Below, piece after piece: positions 8,933 through 17,605 of a DNA stretch of 64,000 nt. Source of the DNA: Mangrovimicrobium sp033283385 (GTDB taxonomy: Bacteria > Pseudomonadota > Gammaproteobacteria > Pseudomonadales > Halieaceae); the NCBI GenBank assembly GCA_033283385.1, contig JAWMQQ010000001.1, forward strand, positions 1,984,001 to 2,048,000, in the 5' to 3' direction. Made by a program: the position numbers and the translations under genes. Below the pieces are notes generated by a model. That model was given only the letters and a program-made list of their open reading frames with translations, was not told the DNA's origin and did not search any database. The first letter of the stretch is position 1. Each line of letters begins with the position of its first letter.

Positions 8933-8992
8933 TTCTAAATACTCCGCATTTAGCAGTAATAACAATGAAGCGAATAAGGCGTCACAGTGCCG

Positions 8993-9532
8993 TTATTGCT
9001 TCTTCTTCGGGGCGATCACCATAGTGAGCTGCCGGCCTTCCATTTTCGGGAACTGCTCGACACTGCCCAACTCGGCCAGATCGGCTTCTACCCGCTTGAG
9101 TAGCTCCATGCCGATTTCCTGGTGGGCCATTTCACGACCGCGAAAACGCAGCGTGACCTTGGCCTTGTCGCCATTTTCAAGGAAACGGGTCAGGTTGCGT
9201 AGCTTGACCTGGTAGTCTCCCTCTTCCGTCCCTGGACGAAACTTCATCTCTTTGACTTGCGTGCGCTTCTGCTTTTTCTTCTGGGCAGATTTCTGCTTCT
9301 TCGCTTCAAAGATGTGCTTTCCGTAGTCCATGATCTTGCAGACTACGGGGTCTGAATCAGCAATCAGAACGAGGTCCAGGCTCGCAGCTTCGGCTGCTGC
9401 CCTGGCCTCACTCAAGGGAACAACGCCGACCTGCTCGCCGTCGGCACCAATCAGGCGAACCGGGTCCGCCGTGATCTGCTCGTTGGTCAGCGCCTTTTTG
9501 CTGGCGCCCTTGCTGTCTTTCTTGATGCTGAT
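8993..9532 (-). CDS. infC: translation initiation factor IF-3, probable ATC start codon
   Basis: IF-3 binds the 30S subunit and monitors initiation-codon fidelity. The conserved core is obvious: PVVCKIMDYGKHIFE, QVKEMKFRPGTEEGDYQVKL and TLRFRGREMAHQ, ending in IAPKKKQ. No ATG, GTG or TTG gives a full-length protein; the first TTG (9415) would remove about 39 N-terminal residues. Reading upstream gives the expected region ALTNEQITADPVRLIGADGE back to an ATC at 9532. That codon is preceded by GGAGAGA and lies 9 nt after the thrS stop. This yields 179 residues, the family length. An ATC at 9526 is the alternative. A rare start codon fits the known IF-3 autoregulation, where E. coli uses ATT. Confidence 0.93.
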   Translation of the reverse strand: MSIKKDSKGASKKALTNEQITADPVRLIGADGEQVGVVPLSEARAAAEAASLDLVLIADSDPVVCKIMDYGKHIFEAKKQKSAQKKKQKRTQVKEMKFRPGTEEGDYQVKLRNLTRFLENGDKAKVTLRFRGREMAHQEIGMELLKRVEADLAELGSVEQFPKMEGRQLTMVIAPKKKQ

Positions 9533-9540
9533 TCTCTCCG

Positions 9541-11463
9541 TTAAATCAATGCAATACGGCCGCGACGCGCTACGTCATCGGCGAGTACCTTGCCAAAGGC
9601 GTCGAGATCCATGGATCCCAGGTCCTCACCACGACGTGCGCGCACGGCCAACGTCTGTGATTCCACCTCTTTATCCCCCACCACAATCAGGTAAGGGACC
9701 TTGTGAATCGTGTGCTCGCGGATTTTAAAGCCGATCTTCTCGTTTCTCAAGTCCGAAATGACCCGAAAGCCCTTGTTTTTTAAGGAATCTTCCACACTTT
9801 TCGCGTAATCGGCCTGCTTGTCGGTAATATTCAGCACCACGGCCTGCGTCGGCGCCAGCCAGCTGGGGAAAATTCCCTCGTAGTGCTCGATGAGAATACC
9901 GATGAATCGCTCGAAGGATCCGAGGATCGCGCGGTGCAGCATGACCGGCACCTGGCGCGAGCCGTCCTCCGCCACATACTGGGCGTCGAGGCGCCCGGGC
10001 ATGGAGAAATCCACCTGGATAGTGCCCAGCTGCCACACCCGGCCGATGCAGTCCTTGAGTGAAAACTCGATCTTCGGGCCGTAGAAGGCGCCCTCCCCCG
10101 GCAATTCTTCCCAGGGCAGGTTCTGCGCGTCCAGCGCATCCGCCAGGGCTTTTTCCGCCCGGTCCCAGTCGGCGTCGGTACCGACGCGCTTCTCCGGGCG
10201 GGTGGACAGGCGGTATATCACCTCGTCGAAGCCGAAATCCGCATACACCGCATGCAGGAAGTCGATAAACGCCGACACCTCCGGCTGGATCTGCGCCTCG
10301 GTGCAGAAGATATGCGCGTCGTCCTGGGTGAAGCCGCGCACCCGCATGATGCCGTGCAGCGAACCGGAGGGCTCGTTGCGGTGGCAGGAGCCGAACTCCG
10401 CCAGGCGCAGCGGCAGGTCGCGGTAGGACTTCAGGCCCTGGTTGAACACCTGCACATGGCAGGGGCAGTTCATCGGCTTGATGGCGAAATCGCGCTCGTC
10501 GGACTGCAGCGAGAACATGTCGTCGCCGAACTTGTCCGCGTGGCCGGAGCGCTCCCACAGGGAGAAGTCCACCAGCTGCGGCGTCTTGATCTCGCGGTAG
10601 CCATGCTGCTGCTGCATGCCGCGCATGTACTGCTCGATGGTCTGCCAGATGCTCCAGCCGGCCGGGTGCCAGAAGACCATGCCGGGGGCCTCTTCCTGGG
10701 TGTGGAACAGGCCCAGTTGCTTGGCGATGCGGCGGTGGTCGCGCTTTTCCGCCTCCTCGATCCGGTGCAGGTAGGCCTTGAGGTCCTTGGGATTGGCCCA
10801 GGCGGTGCCGTAGACCCGCTGCAGCATCTCGTTCTTCGCGTCGCCGCGCCAGTAGGCGCCGGCCACCTTGGTCAGCTTGAAGGCTTTCAGCTTGCCGGTG
10901 CTGGGCACGTGGGGGCCGCGGCACAGGTCCATCCACTCGCCCTGGCGGTAGACGGAGATCTCCTCGCCCTCGGGCAGGTCCTCGATGATCTGCACCTTGT
11001 AGTGTTCGCCCATGTTGCGGAACAGCTCGATGGCTTTCTCGCGGGAGTAGACGATGCGCTCCACCGGCAGGTCGTCCTTCGCGATTTCCGCCATGCGCTC
11101 CTCGATCTTCTCGAGGTCCTCCGGCGTGAAGTTGTGGCCGGTGGCAAAATCGTAATAAAAGCCGTCCTCGATCACCGGGCCGATGGTCACCTGCACGCCG
11201 GGGAACAGCTGCTGGGTCGCCTGCGCCAGCAGGTGGGCGGTGGAGTGGCGGATGACTTCCAGGCCGGCGTCGTCGCGCTCGGTGATAATCGCCAGGGCTG
11301 CGTCCTGCTCGATCAGGTAGGAGGTATCAACCTCGCGACCGTCAACCACACCGGCGAGCGCGGCCTTGGCCAGGCCGGGGCCGATATCGGCGGCGACGTC
11401 GTGCACGGAAACGGGTTTGTCGAAGCTGCGTTGGCTGCCGTCAGGCAGGGTGATAACAGGCAT
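9541..11463 (-). CDS. thrS: threonine--tRNA ligase
   Basis: The 640-residue protein has the N-terminal TGS domain (about 1-61), the editing/SAD domain, the class II catalytic core (for example MNCPCHVQVF with its zinc-site Cys, and RDLPLRLAEFGSCHRNEPSG) and a C-terminal anticodon-binding domain. Length is standard. AAAGGAAAGCTC precedes the ATG. It is the first gene of the thrS-infC-rpmI-rplT transcript; its 5' side carries a hairpin and a REP-like repeat pair. Confidence 0.98.
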   Translation of the reverse strand: MPVITLPDGSQRSFDKPVSVHDVAADIGPGLAKAALAGVVDGREVDTSYLIEQDAALAIITERDDAGLEVIRHSTAHLLAQATQQLFPGVQVTIGPVIEDGFYYDFATGHNFTPEDLEKIEERMAEIAKDDLPVERIVYSREKAIELFRNMGEHYKVQIIEDLPEGEEISVYRQGEWMDLCRGPHVPSTGKLKAFKLTKVAGAYWRGDAKNEMLQRVYGTAWANPKDLKAYLHRIEEAEKRDHRRIAKQLGLFHTQEEAPGMVFWHPAGWSIWQTIEQYMRGMQQQHGYREIKTPQLVDFSLWERSGHADKFGDDMFSLQSDERDFAIKPMNCPCHVQVFNQGLKSYRDLPLRLAEFGSCHRNEPSGSLHGIMRVRGFTQDDAHIFCTEAQIQPEVSAFIDFLHAVYADFGFDEVIYRLSTRPEKRVGTDADWDRAEKALADALDAQNLPWEELPGEGAFYGPKIEFSLKDCIGRVWQLGTIQVDFSMPGRLDAQYVAEDGSRQVPVMLHRAILGSFERFIGILIEHYEGIFPSWLAPTQAVVLNITDKQADYAKSVEDSLKNKGFRVISDLRNEKIGFKIREHTIHKVPYLIVVGDKEVESQTLAVRARRGEDLGSMDLDAFGKVLADDVARRGRIALI

Positions 11464-11547
11464 GAGCTTTCCTTTTGTCAGTGGTGACCCCTACTAAAGG
11501 CCACGTGAGTCAGCTGCATTCGGTGAACGGGCGCTGATTATTCAAGT

Positions 11548-11566
11548 GTTCCGATTCGCTCGGAAC
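11548..11566 (-). promoter_or_regulatory. hairpin in the thrS leader region
   Basis: A perfect 7-bp inverted repeat GTTCCGA/TCGGAAC with a 5-nt loop lies about 85 nt before the thrS start. There is no U-tract, so it is unlikely to be a simple terminator. E. coli thrS is controlled by a structured leader, but this loop does not visibly copy a tRNA-Thr anticodon. An extended -10-like TGCTAGACT lies just upstream, read on the minus strand at 11584-11592. Confidence 0.3.
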
Positions 11567-11597
11567 CCGAAAAGGGCGCGCAGTCTAGCACAGGTAT

Positions 11598-11746
11598 TGT
11601 AGGAGCGCACTGTGTGCGCGATGGGATGGCCGAACAGGATGGGAATCGCCCGCGTAGCGGGCTCCTACAGGTAGGAGCGCGCTCTGCGCGCGATTGCGAT
11701 ATTGGTGTATACGGAAAATCCGATCGCCCGCGTAGCGGGCTCCTAC
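11598..11746. repeat. REP-like palindrome pair between the sulfatase gene and thrS
   Basis: Two spread-out modules, 11598-11669 and 11671-11746, each run from GTAGGAGCGC to GCGGGCTCCTAC. The arms match those near 8.2, 13.9 and 37.9 kb, but here the middle parts are unique sequence, 20-30 nt long. The rest of this 340-nt gap holds the thrS leader and one extra hairpin. Confidence 0.8.
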
Positions 11747-11770
11747 GGGGGCGATCGGTGTTGTGTGGCG

Positions 11771-11793
11771 GATCGCCCGCAGAGCGGGCGATC
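11771..11793 (-). terminator. strong hairpin after the sulfatase gene
   Basis: A perfect 10-bp inverted repeat, GATCGCCCGC / GCGGGCGATC with loop AGA, lies 10 nt beyond the sulfatase stop on the minus strand. It uses the inner arm of the REP-like repeats. No U-tract follows, so it may act as an RNA end-stabilising hairpin rather than a classic terminator. Confidence 0.4.
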
Positions 11794-11803
11794 GGAGACG
11801 TGC

Positions 11804-13357
11804 TTACGGATTGCTCGGCTGGCTCAGGGTTTCCATCACCTGGTCCAGCGAGAAGCTGGCGGCCTTCTGCCGCGGCGGGAATTCCTTGAAGGTCTCGAGG
11901 AATTTCGCCACGTACTGCTGCGCAGGTACGAGCAGGTAGGCGCGATCCATCATCCAGTCGTAATAGGTGTTGGAGGTAATTTCCGCGCGCTCGTAGGGAT
12001 CGCGGCGCAGGTTCTCGACCAGCGGCACACGCAGCGGAGTAAAGGGTTCCATCCAGACGCGCAGGGTACCCGGTGTTTTCTGCTCCATGAATACCAGCTT
12101 CCAGTCGTTGTAACGCAGGGCTGTCAGGTCGCCGTCATCCGAGAAGTAGAAGATCTCGTGGCGCGGGCCCTTGTCGGTCTTTCCGGTGAGGTACGGCAGG
12201 AAGTCGTAGCCATCGAGATGGACCTTGTACGTGCGACCCATGGCCTTGTCGCGGTAGCCCTTAATCAATTTCTGCTTGATGTCCGGGTCGCCGGCGATAT
12301 CCAGCAGGGTAGGCAGCCAGTCCATGTGGTGCATGATCTCGTTGGAGATTGAGCCCGCCTTGATGTGGCCGGGCCAGCGCACCATGGCCGGCACCCGCCA
12401 GCCGCCTTCCCAGTTGGTGTTCTTCTCGCCCCGGAACGGCGTGGCCGCCGCGTCGGGCCAGGAGTTGTAGTGCGGCCCGTTGTCAGTGGAGTAGAACACG
12501 ATGGTGTTGTCGGCGATGCCCAGCTTGTCCAGGTGGTCCAGCAGCCTGCCAACCTGTGCGTCGTGACCCATCATGCCGCAGGCGTAGGTATCCGCGTTAG
12601 GATGCGTGGCCTTGCATGCGGCCATGTCTTCGGCGCTGATGTGGGTACGGTAGTGCATGTGGGTGGAGTTCCACCACACGAAGAAGGGCTTGTCCGCCTT
12701 CACCGCGCGGTCGATGAAGTCGATCGTGCGATTGGTGACATCGGTGTCGATGGTCTCCATGCGCTTCGTGTCCAGCGGGCCGGTGTCGACGATCTTGCCG
12801 TCGGCAGTGGAGCTGATGACACCGCGGGGACCGAATTTCTTGCGGAATTCGGGATCCTTCGGGTAGTCCTCGTTCTCCGGCTCTTCCTCGGCGTTCAGGT
12901 GGTAGAGGTTGCCGTAGAACTCGTCGAAGCCGTGGTTGGTGGGCAGGAACTCGTCCTTGTCGCCGAGGTGGTTCTTGCCGAACTGGCCGGTGACGTAGCC
13001 CTGGTCCTTGAGCAGGCCGGCGATGGTCGGGTCTTCCACCCGCAGGCCGAGGTCAGCGCCGGGGAGGCCCACCTTGGACAGGCCGGTACGGAACACGGAC
13101 TGGCCGGTGATGAAGGAGGAGCGGCCGGCGGTGCAGCTCTGTTCGCCGTAGTAGTCGGTGAAGATCATGCCTTCCTTGGCGATGCGGTCGATATTGGGTG
13201 TGGTGTAACCCACCAGGCCCATGGTGTAGGCGCTGATATTGGACTGGCCGATATCGTCGCCCCAGACAATAAGGATATTGGGTTTGTCGGCGGCCTGGGC
13301 GGCCGCCGCCAGCACGGTCAGTGCGAGCGCGCCGAACAGCTGTTTGAGTAGTGTCAT
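11804..13357 (-). CDS. secreted sulfatase (arylsulfatase family, Cys-type formylglycine)
   Basis: The 517-residue protein carries a signal peptide (MTLLKQLFGALALTVLAAAAQA) followed by the alkaline-phosphatase-fold sulfatase start DKPNILIVWGDDIGQ, which holds the metal-binding Asp pair. The sulfatase signature is SCTAGRSSFITGQ with C75, the residue normally converted to formylglycine by an FGE-type enzyme. The second signature is seen around GQFGKNHLGD, and another metal-site motif around YSTDNGP. It should hydrolyse sulfate esters in the periplasm or outside the cell. The natural substrate is unknown. No anaerobic sulfatase maturase is adjacent. Confidence 0.9.
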   Translation of the reverse strand: MTLLKQLFGALALTVLAAAAQAADKPNILIVWGDDIGQSNISAYTMGLVGYTTPNIDRIAKEGMIFTDYYGEQSCTAGRSSFITGQSVFRTGLSKVGLPGADLGLRVEDPTIAGLLKDQGYVTGQFGKNHLGDKDEFLPTNHGFDEFYGNLYHLNAEEEPENEDYPKDPEFRKKFGPRGVISSTADGKIVDTGPLDTKRMETIDTDVTNRTIDFIDRAVKADKPFFVWWNSTHMHYRTHISAEDMAACKATHPNADTYACGMMGHDAQVGRLLDHLDKLGIADNTIVFYSTDNGPHYNSWPDAAATPFRGEKNTNWEGGWRVPAMVRWPGHIKAGSISNEIMHHMDWLPTLLDIAGDPDIKQKLIKGYRDKAMGRTYKVHLDGYDFLPYLTGKTDKGPRHEIFYFSDDGDLTALRYNDWKLVFMEQKTPGTLRVWMEPFTPLRVPLVENLRRDPYERAEITSNTYYDWMMDRAYLLVPAQQYVAKFLETFKEFPPRQKAASFSLDQVMETLSQPSNP

Positions 13358-13473
13358 CAGTAGAACCTCTTGCGGTGATGGCAGTTATAAGCCCAGATTC
13401 AGCTTAGGTGATTTGCGCGGGTTTGCCATGGATACGGGCAAATACCCGGCGGTGTATCGGGAGACCCAGGGGG

Positions 13474-13767
13474 TCAATCGTTCTTGAGATCGTGGGCCTT
13501 TTCGCGGTATCCGTCCCTGGTGTCGTCAAGCTTGTCGGATACCTTGTCCTGGGCCTTGTCGAGTTCCTTCTTGCCTTCCTTTTTCTTTTTCTTCGCGAGC
13601 TTTTCCGGGTCGCAGGAACCGTGGACGCCGACGGTGGCTTTCATGGCGGCATTGCGCGCCGCCTTGTCGGCATTGCATTCGATGAGATCCGGCTTGAGAT
13701 CGGCCAGGGCGGGAGCCGCGGCCAACAGGAGTGCGGCGGTGATTGCGGCAACGTTGAGTCGTTTCAT
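13474..13767 (-). CDS. small secreted lysine-rich protein, function unknown
   Basis: A 97-residue product starts MKRLNVAAITAALLLAAAPALA, a clear signal peptide cleaved after ALA. The ATG at 13767 is preferred to an upstream frame that would add 25 unrelated residues. The mature part has two cysteines (in IECNAD and HGSCDPEK) that could form a disulfide. A highly charged Lys/Asp/Glu helix (KKKKKEGKKELDKAQDKV) follows. I recognise no family. It lies between uvrB and the sulfatase gene, separated from uvrB by a REP-like element. Confidence 0.65.
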   Translation of the reverse strand: MKRLNVAAITAALLLAAAPALADLKPDLIECNADKAARNAAMKATVGVHGSCDPEKLAKKKKKEGKKELDKAQDKVSDKLDDTRDGYREKAHDLKND

Positions 13768-13868
13768 GCGCTTGGCTCTATAGCTGCGGTGCGGAGTGAA
13801 AACTCCGCTGCTAACTATAGTGCAGTCGTGGGTATTCGCCACCCGCCGGAACGGGCCCTACGTGCGAT

Positions 13869-13931
13869 TGTAGGAGCCCGTTACGCGGGCGATCGCCTGC
13901 GTAGCAGGCTCCGATCGCGCGCAGAGCACGT
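13869..13931. repeat. REP-like palindromic element downstream of uvrB
   Basis: One module, TGTAGGAGCCCGTTACGCGGGCGATCGCCTGCGTAGCAGGCTCC, runs straight into a degenerate half-copy (GATCGCGCGCAGAGCACG). It belongs to the same family as the copies near 8.2, 11.6 and 37.9 kb and fills the gap between uvrB and the small secreted protein gene. Confidence 0.75.
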
Positions 13932-13946
13932 TCCGAGGGCGCGCGG

Positions 13947-15971
13947 TCAGGCGGGGCTGGCGAAAGCCTGGAGCTTGAGCTCGGCGAGCTGGTCGCGCAG
14001 GGCTGCGGCCTCCTCGAACTCGAGGTTTTTGGCGTGCTCCTGCATCTGCGCTTCCATCTGCTTGAGCTTGCGAGCCAGCGCTGCCGGCGTGAGGTCGGCG
14101 ATCTCGGCGCCGAATGCCGCACGCGGTTCCGCCGCCTGGCGCGCCTTGGACTTGCCCTTGGCGGGCATCCGGCGCGCGCCTTCCATGATATCCGCCACAG
14201 ACTTTTCCACCCCGCGCGGGGTGATCCCGTGCTCGAGGTTGTAAGCGACCTGCTTTTCCCGGCGGCGCTCGGTCTCGGCCATTGCCCGTTCCATGGAGCC
14301 GGTGACCTGGTCCGCGTAGAGGATCGCGCGGCCGTTGAGGTTGCGGGCGGCACGGCCGATGGTCTGGATCAGCGAGCGCTCGGAGCGCAGGAAGCCCTCC
14401 TTGTCCGCGTCCAGGATCGCCACCAGCGAGACTTCCGGCATGTCCAGGCCCTCGCGCAGCAGGTTGATGCCCACCAGCACGTCGAACTTGCCCAGGCGCA
14501 GGTCGCGGATGATCTCCACCCGCTCCACCGTGTCGATGTCCGAGTGCAGGTAGCGCACGCGGACGTTGTGGTCGCCGAGGTACTCGGTGAGGTCCTCGGC
14601 CATGCGCTTGGTCAGCGTGGTGACCAGCACGCGTTCGCCGCGGGCGACGGTGTCGTTGATCTGGCCCAGCAGGTCGTCCACCTGGGTACTGGCCGGGCGA
14701 ACCTCCAGTAACGGGTCGACCAGGCCGGTGGGCCGCACCACCTGCTCCACTACCGCTCCCGCATGCTTTTCCTCGTAGGGGCCCGGTGTGGCGGAGACGT
14801 AGATCGCCTGCGGGCACAGGTGCTCCCACTCCTCGAAGCGCAGCGGGCGGTTGTCCAGCGCCGAGGGCAGGCGGAAGCCGTATTCCACCAGGGTTTCCTT
14901 ACGCGAGCGGTCGCCCTTGAACATGGCGCCGATCTGCGGAATGGTGACGTGGGATTCGTCGACGATTACCAGCGATTCGGGCGGCAGGTATTCGAACAGG
15001 GTCGGCGGCGGCTCTCCAGCGGCGCGCCCGGACAGGTAGCGTGAGTAGTTCTCAACCCCCTGGCAGTAGCCCAGCTCGCGGATCATCTCCAGGTCGTAGC
15101 GGGTGCGCTGCTGCAGGCGCTGGGCCTCCACCAGCTTGCCGGCCTCGTTGAGCTGCTTGAGGCGCTGGTCCAGCTCGATCTCGATCTGCTCCACCGCGTT
15201 CATCATCACATCGCGGGTGGTGACGTAGTGGCTCTTGGGGAAGATGGTGACCCGCGGCACCTTGCGCTCGATGGCGCCGGTGAGCGGGTCGAAGATGGTG
15301 ATGTTCTCGATCTCCTCATCGAACAACTCCACCCGGATCGCCTCGCGCTCGGAATCCGCGGGGAAGATGTCGATGACGTCGCCCCGCACCCGGTAGGTGG
15401 CGCGGGTGAAGTTGACGTCATTGCGGGTGTATTGCAGCTCCGCCAGCTGGCGCAGGATGCCGCGCTGGTCGATCATCTCGCCCCGGGACAGGTGCAGCAC
15501 CATGCGGAAGTAGGACTTCGGGTCGCCCAGGCCGTAGATTGCCGAGACCGTGGCCACCACCAGGCAGTCCTGCCGCTCCATCAGCGCCTTGGTCGCGGAC
15601 AGGCGCATCTGCTCGATGTGCTCGTTGACCGAGGAGTCCTTCTCTATATAGGTGTCCGAGGACGGCACGTAGGCCTCGGGCTGGTAATAGTCGTAATAGG
15701 AAACGAAGTACTCGACGGCGTTGTGCGGGAAGAACTCCTTGAACTCCCCGTAGAGCTGGGCCGCCAGGGTCTTGTTGTGGGCCATTACCAGGGTGGGCCG
15801 CTGCAGTTCCTCCACCACGTGGGCCATGGTGAAGGTCTTGCCCGAGCCGGTCACACCCAGCAGCGTCTGCGAGGCCAGGCCCGCCCTCGCCCCGTCCACC
15901 AGCTTGCGGATGGCCTGGGGCTGGTCGCCGGCGGGCTGGTAGCTGGATTCGACCTTGAAGGGGCGCGACAC
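13947..15971 (-). CDS. uvrB: UvrABC system protein B
   Basis: The 674-residue protein is the damage-verifying helicase-like subunit of nucleotide excision repair. The Walker A motif is GVTGSGKTFTMAH near residue 39. The beta-hairpin region YYDYYQPEAYVPSSDTY near 92 inserts behind the lesion. Helicase motifs DESHVTIPQ and QTIGRAARN follow, and the C-terminal UVR helix pair (LKQMEAQMQEHAKNLEFEEA) contacts UvrA/UvrC. Length is normal. It is divergent from tRNA-Asn. Confidence 0.98.
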   Translation of the reverse strand: MSRPFKVESSYQPAGDQPQAIRKLVDGARAGLASQTLLGVTGSGKTFTMAHVVEELQRPTLVMAHNKTLAAQLYGEFKEFFPHNAVEYFVSYYDYYQPEAYVPSSDTYIEKDSSVNEHIEQMRLSATKALMERQDCLVVATVSAIYGLGDPKSYFRMVLHLSRGEMIDQRGILRQLAELQYTRNDVNFTRATYRVRGDVIDIFPADSEREAIRVELFDEEIENITIFDPLTGAIERKVPRVTIFPKSHYVTTRDVMMNAVEQIEIELDQRLKQLNEAGKLVEAQRLQQRTRYDLEMIRELGYCQGVENYSRYLSGRAAGEPPPTLFEYLPPESLVIVDESHVTIPQIGAMFKGDRSRKETLVEYGFRLPSALDNRPLRFEEWEHLCPQAIYVSATPGPYEEKHAGAVVEQVVRPTGLVDPLLEVRPASTQVDDLLGQINDTVARGERVLVTTLTKRMAEDLTEYLGDHNVRVRYLHSDIDTVERVEIIRDLRLGKFDVLVGINLLREGLDMPEVSLVAILDADKEGFLRSERSLIQTIGRAARNLNGRAILYADQVTGSMERAMAETERRREKQVAYNLEHGITPRGVEKSVADIMEGARRMPAKGKSKARQAAEPRAAFGAEIADLTPAALARKLKQMEAQMQEHAKNLEFEEAAALRDQLAELKLQAFASPA

Positions 15972-16086
15972 GGCGGGGGAACCTCTGGCTGGGCAAAAAT
16001 TAGCCGTTCATTATCATCTACTTAGCGCGAGATTGCAGCCCGGGATGGGAACTGGAAATTAAACGCGACTGGAGGGCAAATTGCTG

Positions 16087-16115
16087 TTGACCATGCCCCA
16101 CTCGGTCATTATTAT
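16087..16115 (+). promoter_or_regulatory. sigma-70 promoter of tRNA-Asn
   Basis: TTGACC at 16087-16092 is separated by 17 bp from TATTAT at 16110-16115, a near-consensus -35/-10 pair. The -10 box ends 24 nt before the tRNA. Confidence 0.8.
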
Positions 16116-16139
16116 ACGCGGCCTCTGGTTAACGCCAAT

Positions 16140-16215
16140 TCCGCCTTAGCTCAGTTGGTAGAGCAAATGACTGTTAATCATTGGGTCGCTGGTTCGAGCC
16201 CAGCAGGCGGAGCCA
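16140..16215 (+). tRNA. tRNA-Asn (anticodon GTT)
   Basis: A complete cloverleaf: acceptor TCCGCCT/AGGCGGA, D-arm with GCTCAGTTGGTAGAGC, anticodon loop CTGTTAA with GTT at 34-36, T-arm CTGGTTCGAGCCCAG, and an encoded CCA end. It has its own promoter and terminator. Confidence 0.97.
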
Positions 16216-16222
16216 TATAATG

Positions 16223-16252
16223 AAGGGGCTGCAGTAATGCAGCCCCTTTTTT
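16223..16252 (+). terminator. Rho-independent terminator of tRNA-Asn
   Basis: The stem GGGGCTGCA/TGCAGCCCC has a GTAA loop and is followed by TTTTTTATT. It lies 9 nt after the tRNA. Confidence 0.93.
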
Positions 16253-16275
16253 ATTACCTGTCGGAAAGCAAGAAC

Positions 16276-16298
16276 AAAAAGGGGACGGAGGAGTTATT
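16276..16298 (+). repeat. half-copy of a GGGGACGGAGGAGTTATT element
   Basis: AAAAAGGGGACGGAGGAGTTATTCA shares 18 nt exactly with the left arm of the palindrome at 29075-29124. A degraded opposite arm may be the CCTCCCCTTTTCC near 16365-16378. The motif resembles the REP-like sequences linked to REP-associated tyrosine transposases, but no transposase gene is in the window. Confidence 0.5.
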
Positions 16299-16506
16299 CA
16301 TCGATCGATCAGATGCGATTGGTCACAAAACACCCTCTCTTTCCCCCTCATTTCGAATCGAACCTCCCCTTTTCCAGAATCCCGACTTGTCCGCCAGATA
16401 TCCATCCCTCATGCTCTTGCTGCCACACCATGTGGCGAACCAAAAATCAAGAAAAGCCGATCCGCCAGAAGCAAGCGGCGGTCGACCAGAACAACGGGGA
16501 ATCAAA

Positions 16507-16965
16507 ATGTTGCCAAAGGCATTTCAAGTCGCAGTACTGTCTTCTTTTATCGTCGGCTGTGCGTCCGTACCCATGGAATCAACGGAATCATCCACCCAGG
16601 CCAAGCTGTTCAATCCTCCGCCTGAGGGTCAGGCAGGCATTTACGTTTACCGTGATTCGTCATTTGGCGGTGCCTTGAAGAAAGACATCTGGATCGACGG
16701 GAAGTGTGTTGGAGAATCCGCCCCTTATACCTTCTTCTATGAGGTAGTGGCCGGCGACCAGGAGCACACCATATCAACCGAATCCGAGTTCTCGCCCAAT
16801 GACCTGGTGCTTGAAACCCAGGCCGGAAAAAACTACTACGTCGAACAATACATTAAGATGGGCGTGTTCGTCGGAGGCGCAAACCTCAAGCAGGTCGAGG
16901 AAACCAAGGGCCAGGCCGACATCGCGAAGCTGGACCTCGCCAAGGGAGGCTCCTGCAGCCGCTGA
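16507..16965 (+). CDS. DUF2846-type lipoprotein
   Basis: The 152-residue product starts MLPKAFQVAVLSSFIVGCAS, with a lipobox (IVGC) that makes C18 the likely lipidated residue. The ATG at 16507 follows GGGGAATCAAA. A longer open frame reaching back into the tRNA terminator is not credible. The mature part (GIYVYRDSSFGGALKKDIWIDG, VGESAPYTFFYEVVAGDQEH) matches the DUF2846 pattern of small envelope lipoproteins. The function of that family is not known. No operon partner is visible. Confidence 0.75.
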   Translation: MLPKAFQVAVLSSFIVGCASVPMESTESSTQAKLFNPPPEGQAGIYVYRDSSFGGALKKDIWIDGKCVGESAPYTFFYEVVAGDQEHTISTESEFSPNDLVLETQAGKNYYVEQYIKMGVFVGGANLKQVEETKGQADIAKLDLAKGGSCSR

Positions 16966-17070
16966 CTAAAGCGAGCTGCCAACGGGTGCAGGGATTGGCC
17001 GACGACCAGCGAAAAATGCAGCCGGGCAACTGACTCCTACACCCGTCCCATCCAACACGGAAACCAACCC

Positions 17071-17508
17071 ATGGCCATCTGGAAAAAAACGCCTGACCTT
17101 TCCGGAATCAACGCCACCAACACCGAGCGCGCCGACGGCGTCCTCGGTATCCGCATCACCGAAATCGGCGACGATTTCGTCCGCGGAGAGATACAGGTGG
17201 AAAAGCGGAATCACCAACCCTACGGCCTACTGCACGGCGGTGTCTCCTGTGTGATGGCCGAAACCCTGGGGTCCATCGGCTCCATGCTGGCCTGTGATGA
17301 CGATCACCTCGCTGTCGGCGTGGAGATCAATGCTACCCACATGAACGGCATCCGCGAGGGCAAGGTCATCGGCACCGCGCGGCCGCTGAAAATTGGTAGC
17401 AGGCTGCAAACCTGGGCCATCGACATCGTGTCTGAAGAAGGTATTCCCATCTGCGCGGCGCGGCTGACGACCGCGGTGCTGCCAAACCCCAGGGCAAGTG
17501 AATCTTGA
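17071..17508 (+). CDS. PaaI/YdiI-type hotdog-fold acyl-CoA thioesterase
   Basis: The 145-residue protein is a hotdog-fold thioesterase. The active-site region NHQPYGLLHGGVSCVMAETLGS carries the HGG turn and the catalytic Glu of the EntH/MenI-like group. A C-terminal strand contains IGSRLQTWAIDI. It should hydrolyse an aromatic or hydroxylated acyl-CoA thioester. Menaquinone use (MenI) is one option, but no menaquinone genes are near. It converges on the molybdopterin enzyme with a gap of about 100 nt. Confidence 0.85.
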   Translation: MAIWKKTPDLSGINATNTERADGVLGIRITEIGDDFVRGEIQVEKRNHQPYGLLHGGVSCVMAETLGSIGSMLACDDDHLAVGVEINATHMNGIREGKVIGTARPLKIGSRLQTWAIDIVSEEGIPICAARLTTAVLPNPRASES

Positions 17509-17605
17509 ACTATCGGGGAAGACCAGGTCGCGCTGCCGCCCGCCAGCTTCGCTCCTTGCATCCTGCCTTTCGCACCACAGCGCGCAATATGTGCGGCGCA
17601 GAACC

